Source of the DNA: Bacteroidia bacterium
Lineage (GTDB): Bacteria; Bacteroidota; Bacteroidia; UKL13-3
Assembly (NCBI GenBank): GCA_022402405.1
Contig: JAKRSG010000143.1
Location: forward strand, 1 to 18,035
DNA length: 18,035 nucleotides
Direction of reading: 5' to 3'
This document shows positions 13,919 to 18,035 of the stretch, one piece after another. The notes beneath the pieces were generated by a model that saw only the letters and a list, made by a program, of their open reading frames with translations, was not told the origin of the DNA and searched no databases. The position numbers and the translations under genes were made by a program. Numbering within the stretch: position 1 is the first letter of the stretch; each line of letters opens with the position of its first letter.

Positions 13919-14785
13919 ATGATTGAATTACCTGTTTTAGGAGAGGAAAAAGTTAAGAAACCAAGTTGGTTGAAGGTTAAATTGCCTACGGGTGAAAACT
14001 ACCGCAGGGTTAGAAAACTGGTAGACGAATATAAATTACATACCATTTGCGAAAGTGGAAATTGTCCGAACATGGGCGAGTGTTGGGGAGCTGGTACCGC
14101 CACATTTATGATTTTAGGAAATACTTGCACACGTAGTTGTTCTTTCTGTGCTGTAGCCACAGGTAGAGCCCACGATTATGACTTGGATGAACCAAGAAGA
14201 GTGGCCGAGGCAATCAAGCTTATGCAAGTTAAGCATGCTGTAATTACCAGTGTAAACAGAGATGAACTGCCAGATAAGGGTGCTAAGGTATGGGCAGATA
14301 CTATCCGTTTAATTAAACAGGAAAGTCCGGGTACTACCATGGAAACTCTCATTCCAGACTTCTTAACGCACTGGGATTTACTTTACCAAGTAATTGATGA
14401 ACGCCCAGAGGTAGTATCTCATAACATGGAAACGGTAAAGCGTTTGTACAGAAAAGTTCGTCCGCAAGCCAAATATGAAAGAAGTCTTGAGCAAATAAGA
14501 TTAACTAAAGAACGCGGATTAAGAGCCAAAAGTGGTGTAATGTTAGGCTTAGGTGAAACAGAAGCTGAGGTGCTCGAAATAATGGATGATTTAGTTGCTA
14601 ATGGTTGTGATGTGCTTACTTTAGGTCAGTATTTACAGCCAACTAAAATGCACTTAAATGTAGAGGCATTTATTACTCCAGAGCAATTCGAGTTTTATAA
14701 GGTTGCTGGTATGGAAAAAGGATTTAAATACGTTGAATCAGGAGCATTGGTTCGCTCTTCATATCACGCCGAACGTCATATTTAA
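13919..14785 (+). CDS. lipA: Lipoyl synthase
   Basis: A 288-residue radical-SAM enzyme that inserts two sulfurs into protein-bound octanoyl groups to form lipoyl cofactors of the 2-oxoacid dehydrogenases and the glycine cleavage system. Both iron-sulfur clusters are accounted for: the auxiliary cluster by Cys44, Cys49 and Cys55 (CESGNCPNMGEC), and the radical-SAM cluster by Cys70, Cys74 and Cys77 (CTRSCSFC). The C-terminal VRSSYHAE carries the serine that completes the auxiliary cluster in characterised LipA. TSVNRDELPDKGA and GLGETEAEV are also typical. The ATG at 13919 lies 15 bp after the upstream exported-protein gene. Its TAA stop is inside the left arm of the terminator palindrome. Confidence 0.97.
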   Translation: MIELPVLGEEKVKKPSWLKVKLPTGENYRRVRKLVDEYKLHTICESGNCPNMGECWGAGTATFMILGNTCTRSCSFCAVATGRAHDYDLDEPRRVAEAIKLMQVKHAVITSVNRDELPDKGAKVWADTIRLIKQESPGTTMETLIPDFLTHWDLLYQVIDERPEVVSHNMETVKRLYRKVRPQAKYERSLEQIRLTKERGLRAKSGVMLGLGETEAEVLEIMDDLVANGCDVLTLGQYLQPTKMHLNVEAFITPEQFEFYKVAGMEKGFKYVESGALVRSSYHAERHI

Positions 14786-14828
14786 ACATAAAAAAAGCCC
14801 TGAGAAATCAGGGCTTTTTTTATGTTTA
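14783..14828. terminator. Bidirectional rho-independent terminator shared by lipA and the thioredoxin-like gene
   Basis: Perfect 21-bp arms at 14783-14803 and 14808-14828 enclose a GAAA loop. The GC-rich core GCCCTGA/TCAGGGC is flanked by seven A on one side and seven T on the other, so either strand forms a stem followed by a U-tract. The outer three bases of each arm are the stop codons of the converging genes (lipA TAA at 14783-14785 and the minus-strand TAA at 14826-14828). Confidence 0.92.
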
Positions 14829-15296
14829 ATTCTTTGCATAGAATTTCTTTTTCACTTCGCTCAAAATTGGAGCCATTTGTTCGGCATTTTTGTAGCCTGG
14901 CACTAACTCAGAACTTTTCGTTTTAGGATATATAAAAATGGTGGTAGGATAACCACTTATTTGATAATTGCTAATTACTCCAGCCAATTGATCTCCGCTG
15001 TATACTCTACCTTCAAAATTGTACATTACTCCTTTAATTTCTGGATTAAATTTTACAGGAATAAAATCTGAATTGATAGCACTTATAATATTTGCCTTTT
15101 CATATGTGTCTCTGTCCATCCTCTTGCACCAACCGCACCAATCGGTATAAACATCTACTATCATGATTTTATTTTTCTTCTTGGCTAAATCATAACCAGT
15201 ATTAAAATCTAACCACTTAATTTCATTGTCGGCTTTAAATGAACTTCCTATAAATAATGTAAATAGGAGAGCTGCTGCAACTTTTACTTTCATCAT
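14826..15296 (-). CDS. Secreted thioredoxin-like protein
   Basis: A 156-residue protein with a signal peptide (about 1-20, KVAAALLFTLFIGSS) and a thioredoxin fold, probably periplasmic. The active site is TDWCGWCKRMD with Cys54 and Cys57, and the cis-proline is Pro117 in SGYPTTIF. Together with the DVYTDWCGWC pattern and YEKANIISAIN after it, this matches the thioredoxin_7 or DsbD-gamma-like group that reduces or relays electrons to periplasmic disulfides. Two ATGs in tandem (15296 and 15293) leave the exact start open by one codon. It follows the alpha-oxoamine synthase gene on the same strand, but a terminator-like hairpin in the gap suggests separate transcription. Confidence 0.88.
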   Translation of the reverse strand: MMKVKVAAALLFTLFIGSSFKADNEIKWLDFNTGYDLAKKKNKIMIVDVYTDWCGWCKRMDRDTYEKANIISAINSDFIPVKFNPEIKGVMYNFEGRVYSGDQLAGVISNYQISGYPTTIFIYPKTKSSELVPGYKNAEQMAPILSEVKKKFYAKN

Positions 15297-15318
15297 ATTT
15301 TTTTTTCTTTAGTATTCA

Positions 15319-15345
15319 AAAAGCATTCCATAAAAGAATGCTTTT
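15319..15345 (-). terminator. Probable terminator after the alpha-oxoamine synthase gene
   Basis: Perfect 10-bp arms (15319-15328 and 15336-15345) enclose a 7-nt loop. On the minus strand the stem AAAAGCATTC/GAATGCTTTT ends in a run of five T. It lies 32 bp after the synthase stop and 22 bp before the thioredoxin-like gene. The stem is AT-rich, so termination may be partial. Confidence 0.6.
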
Positions 15346-15377
15346 CAAATAAACGAAATTAAAAGAATAAAATTTTC

Positions 15378-16631
15378 TTAATTCTGCTCAGCCATATTAA
15401 TTACTTTCTCAGAATTATAGGCTCCTGCCTTTAACTTTTCTCTGATTTCTTTGAAAGCATCAATGGTTCTTTGGGCTTGCTCCACCGTATGAACAGCCGT
15501 TGGGATTAACCTAAGCAAAATCATTCCTTTCGGAATAACTGGATACACAACTACAGAACAAAAAATATGATAGTTCTCTCTTAAATCATGAACTACTGAT
15601 GTGGATTCTGCCACCGTACCGTGCATTATTACTGGTGTTACAGGCGAGTTGGTTCGGCCTAAATCAAAACCTTCTGCTTTTAATCCAGATTGTAAATATT
15701 TAACTACCGTCCACAATCTTTCTCTATATTCTGGATGTTTTCTAATTAAATCTAATCTCTTTAAGGCTCCAATTACAATTGGCATGGGAACTGATTTTGC
15801 ATAAATCTGAGAGCGTAAATTATATCTCAAGAATTTTACTACTTCTTTGTCGGCCGCAATAAAACCACCAATTAAGGCCATCGACTTAGCAAAAGTTCCA
15901 AAGTAAATATCTATACCATCTTGGCAACCTTGTTCTTCGCCCGTTCCTGCTCCAGTTTTACCCATGGTTCCAAATCCATGTGCATCGTCTACAAATAATC
16001 TAAAACTATATTTTTCTTTTAAAGCTACGATTTCTTTTAATCTTCCTTGAGCGCCTGTCATACCAAATACGCCTTCTGTAATCACTAAAATGGCTCCACC
16101 TGTTTCTTGGGTAAGTCGAGTGGCACGTTGCAATTGCTTTTCTAAACTTGCCATATCGTTGTGTTCATAAACAAAGCGTTTGCCCATGTGCAATCTAACA
16201 CCGTCTACAATGCAAGCATGACTCTCAGCATCGTAAACAATAACATCATGACGGTCTACCAATGCATCAATGGTACTTACCATTCCCTGGTAACCGTAGT
16301 TTAGTAATACAGCATCTTGTTTACCCTCAAAAGCAGCTAATTCGCGGTCTAATTGCTCATGATAAACAGAGTTTCCGCTCATCATTCTAGCTCCCATCGG
16401 ATAGGCTAATCCAAAATCTGCAGCAGCTTTAGTGTCGGCCTCTCTAACCTCTGGGTGGTTAGCTAATCCTAAATAATTATTTAAACTCCAATTAAGCATT
16501 TTTTGCCCTCGAAAATTCATCTCAGGACTAATTTCCCCTTCTAATTTTGGGAACATGTAATATCCATATGCATCATCGGCATACTGTCCTAGAGGACCAG
16601 CTTTCTTTTTGAGTTTATCGAATAAATCCAT
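15378..16631 (-). CDS. Alpha-oxoamine synthase, serine palmitoyltransferase / cysteate acyltransferase-like
   Basis: A PLP-dependent enzyme (417 residues from the ATG at 16631) that condenses an amino acid with an acyl-CoA or acyl-ACP and releases CO2. Numbering from that Met, the PLP-stacking His is His138 in ESHACIVDG, the Asp-His motif is VDDAHGFG at about 214-221, and the PLP lysine is Lys249 in GTFAKSMALIGGF. The TF(A/S)KS form of the lysine motif is that of serine palmitoyltransferases; glycine C-acetyltransferase and AONS usually have GTLGKA. Bacteroidota homologues that begin MDLFDKLKK...GPLG and contain MGARMMSG have been linked to sphingoid or sulfonolipid (capnine) bases, which is my preferred role. 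A longer frame starting with TTG at 16682 would add 17 hydrophobic residues unlike the family and was not used. Confidence 0.85.
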   Translation of the reverse strand: MDLFDKLKKKAGPLGQYADDAYGYYMFPKLEGEISPEMNFRGQKMLNWSLNNYLGLANHPEVREADTKAAADFGLAYPMGARMMSGNSVYHEQLDRELAAFEGKQDAVLLNYGYQGMVSTIDALVDRHDVIVYDAESHACIVDGVRLHMGKRFVYEHNDMASLEKQLQRATRLTQETGGAILVITEGVFGMTGAQGRLKEIVALKEKYSFRLFVDDAHGFGTMGKTGAGTGEEQGCQDGIDIYFGTFAKSMALIGGFIAADKEVVKFLRYNLRSQIYAKSVPMPIVIGALKRLDLIRKHPEYRERLWTVVKYLQSGLKAEGFDLGRTNSPVTPVIMHGTVAESTSVVHDLRENYHIFCSVVVYPVIPKGMILLRLIPTAVHTVEQAQRTIDAFKEIREKLKAGAYNSEKVINMAEQN

Positions 16632-16673
16632 TTCGGTTAAAATTTGTGCGAAAATAATTAAAATATAAACAGT

Positions 16674-16682
16674 CTGAACCAA
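16674..16682 (-). repeat. Intergenic copy of the over-represented word TTGGTTCAG
   Basis: This copy lies in the 58-bp gap between the outer-membrane barrel gene and the alpha-oxoamine synthase. Its first three bases create the false upstream TTG start of the latter. The other copies are listed under the site at 2964. Confidence 0.6.
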
Positions 16683-16689
16683 ATTTGTT

Positions 16690-18035
16690 TTAAAATTTAA
16701 ATCTTATTTGACATTTTATTTGATGTTCTAAAATCTGATTTTGATTTATATCGTCGGTTTGAACCAAATCTGGGTCGGAAAAATAATGCTGCGCGTATTT
16801 TATATGGAAGTCGATATGTTTGTTAATCCTATAATTTCCTAATAGATAAAAGTAAAAACCTCTCTTATGCAACATTCTATTGGCATAAGATAAATGTAAA
16901 TCACTCTCCGGTGTATATAATCTAGCTGCATAATCGCTCACTTCATACAAGCAATACCTTCCTCTCAACCTCCATTTTTTATTTTTAGGCTGATAATTTA
17001 AATCATGGTAAATTAATTGTCCATTTTCAAATTTCCGTAAACTTGATAAAACCTCCACCCATTCCACTCTTAATTGATACTTACAATCTGGATGTAACTG
17101 GTAGTTTATTTGCATACGCCATTGCTGCTTGTATTGTTCGTTCATGGTAATATTGCGATTGTTTAATTCGTTGCTATTATCTTTTTCACTCAGTTGCGTT
17201 CTGAACCTAATTTCTAGTTGCAATATTTTAGCAGGTTGATAGTGATAAGCAGCAAAGAGATCACTAGACATGGCAGGCTTAAACTTCTGAAAGGCGGCTG
17301 TTTTAGTTTTATATGCATCTATATAAACGCTAAAACTATGTGCCTTCTTAGGTTTAAATACCAATGCTTGATAAAAGCCAATTTCGTTACCAAGATTACT
17401 CTGTGCCGACCAGCCATTGGCTCCCGGATTATCGTAGTTTGAATGGTAGTTTCTAAAAAGTAATAGCCAATCTAATTTGCTATGTAGTGGAACAATACCT
17501 TTTATGAGAAAAGCCCCGGGCTGCCAGTTTTGTAAGGCATATTCGTATTGTATCTCGCTATTCCTTACCTGTATGGTACCATACAAACTGCTATAAACAT
17601 GCTCGTTTAAGTTTATTAATTGCTTCAAGTTTTGGTTCGAACCAAAACTTAAAGCGCTTATTTGTTCTCTTTTTTGAAATAAAACTCCGAAGCTTACTTG
17701 ACTAATATTTAGTTTGTAATGCAAGCCATATATCTGTTGAATCGCCTTATTTCGCTTACTTAATTCTTGGGGAGTTCTATGCAAACCACTGAGGAGAATA
17801 CCGGTTAATCTGTCCTCCAAAAAAATACTATCTATGGAAACGCTTGCACTTACAGGTGCTGCACTTAGCCAAAGGTCAACTCCATGGTTTTTTCTTCCCA
17901 ATGAAATCGCAATGCCTCGTAAATATCCCATCTCGCTTAGGCTCCTACTAGGACGAATGCCACTTTGGAAAATTTGTGTTTGAAAAACTAAAGATGATTT
18001 GCCTGAAAAATTCGAGCTGCCAACTCCCAATCCAG
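16690..18035 (-). CDS. C-terminal part of an outer-membrane beta-barrel protein of the helix-hairpin-helix group
   Basis: The frame is open to the right edge of the window, so the N-terminus is missing and the TTG near 18030 is only an internal Leu codon. The 448 visible codons read as repeated amphipathic strands rich in Tyr, Phe, Gln and Asn, ending QIKCQIRFKF with the terminal Phe usual for outer-membrane barrels. GVGSSNFSGKSSLVFQTQIF, SEMGYLRGIAISL and LSGLHRTPQELSKRNK match, from memory, the barrel part of large Bacteroidota proteins annotated as helix-hairpin-helix domain-containing; their HHH repeats would lie beyond the edge. The function of that family is not known. A perfect 24-bp palindrome lies inside the gene at 17627-17650. 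The synthase downstream starts 58 bp after its stop. Confidence 0.7.
   Translation of the reverse strand, partial: GLGVGSSNFSGKSSLVFQTQIFQSGIRPSRSLSEMGYLRGIAISLGRKNHGVDLWLSAAPVSASVSIDSIFLEDRLTGILLSGLHRTPQELSKRNKAIQQIYGLHYKLNISQVSFGVLFQKREQISALSFGSNQNLKQLINLNEHVYSSLYGTIQVRNSEIQYEYALQNWQPGAFLIKGIVPLHSKLDWLLLFRNYHSNYDNPGANGWSAQSNLGNEIGFYQALVFKPKKAHSFSVYIDAYKTKTAAFQKFKPAMSSDLFAAYHYQPAKILQLEIRFRTQLSEKDNSNELNNRNITMNEQYKQQWRMQINYQLHPDCKYQLRVEWVEVLSSLRKFENGQLIYHDLNYQPKNKKWRLRGRYCLYEVSDYAARLYTPESDLHLSYANRMLHKRGFYFYLLGNYRINKHIDFHIKYAQHYFSDPDLVQTDDINQNQILEHQIKCQIRFKF
17627..17650. repeat. Perfect 24-bp palindrome centred on GGTTCGAACC
   Basis: The 24 bases are identical to their own reverse complement, with the centre TTGGTTCGAACCAA and no loop. 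It is in the coding sequence of the barrel gene, encoding S-F-G-S-N-Q-N-L. It is effectively two head-to-head half copies of the TTGGTTC part of the recurrent word. Confidence 0.75.

Noticed and set aside
16632..16682. A 17-residue upstream extension (start at 16682) of the alpha-oxoamine synthase.
   Set aside because: Its start is TTG within the recurrent word TTGGTTCAG, the added residues are hydrophobic and unlike the family, and an ATG at 16631 begins the conserved MDLFDKLKK sequence.
18028..18030. A start codon for the outer-membrane barrel gene at 18030.
   Set aside because: It is a Leu codon (TTG) in a frame that stays open to the edge, and the sequence there is already inside the conserved barrel region, so the true start is outside the window.
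1..18035. A defence system, prophage, insertion sequence, CRISPR array or tRNA/rRNA gene.
   Set aside because: No regularly spaced repeats, transposase or integrase motifs, or structural RNA signatures were found; nearly all genes belong to known housekeeping or envelope families.

Overview
The window looks like a chromosomal segment of a Bacteroidota bacterium, AT-rich at my rough estimate of 35-40% GC. The evidence is lipid A synthesis (LpxK), several TAnnTTTG elements just upstream of genes (the Bacteroidota -7 promoter consensus), start codons without Shine-Dalgarno sequences, a Bacteroidota-type outer-membrane beta-barrel protein of the helix-hairpin-helix group, and an alpha-oxoamine synthase of the subgroup that makes sphingolipid or sulfonolipid bases in this phylum. 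I see no phage, transposase, CRISPR array, tRNA or rRNA. Almost every gene belongs to a recognisable family.

Layout: (1) 1-2882, minus strand: surface-polysaccharide genes, in transcription order a Wzx-type flippase, a Wzz-type chain-length regulator and the start of an O-antigen ligase/polymerase-like protein cut by the window edge. (2) 2976-3575, plus: rnhB, followed by a long, nearly perfect inverted repeat at 3581-3678. (3) 3792-5640, plus: a short-chain dehydrogenase and a two-domain VOC protein, 4 bp apart. (4) 5630-9925, minus: a compact run of lpxK, purine nucleoside phosphorylase, engB, aroE and a membrane acyltransferase, with a likely internal promoter before engB. (5) 10114-11376, plus: an MltD-like lytic transglycosylase with LysM. 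(6) 11373-13109: a THUMP-like SAM methyltransferase (minus), a 37-residue lipoprotein (plus) and an OsmC protein (minus). (7) 13142-14785, plus: a secreted or outer-membrane protein and lipA. (8) 14826-18035, minus: a secreted thioredoxin-like protein, an SPT/CFAT-like alpha-oxoamine synthase and the C-terminal part of an outer-membrane beta-barrel protein.

Several genes serve the envelope: glycan export and chain length, lipid A phosphorylation, a phospholipid-type acyltransferase, peptidoglycan cleavage, a small lipoprotein, sphingoid/capnoid base synthesis and outer-membrane barrels. The others are housekeeping (ribosome assembly, shikimate, purine salvage, lipoate, RNA-primer removal).

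The strongest unexplained signal is at DNA level, not in a gene. The 9-mer TTGGTTCAG (or its complement) occurs ten times and a related 10-mer GGTTCAAACC four times, in different reading frames, on both strands and between genes. A rough composition estimate predicts far fewer than one of each. This resembles an uptake-sequence, Chi-like or other genome-architecture word and can be tested on the whole genome. Other points are four probable TTG start codons, face-to-face consensus promoters in a 32-bp gap, a terminator palindrome that contains the stop codons of both converging genes, and an Asp in the purine nucleoside phosphorylase where guanosine/inosine-type enzymes carry Asn.
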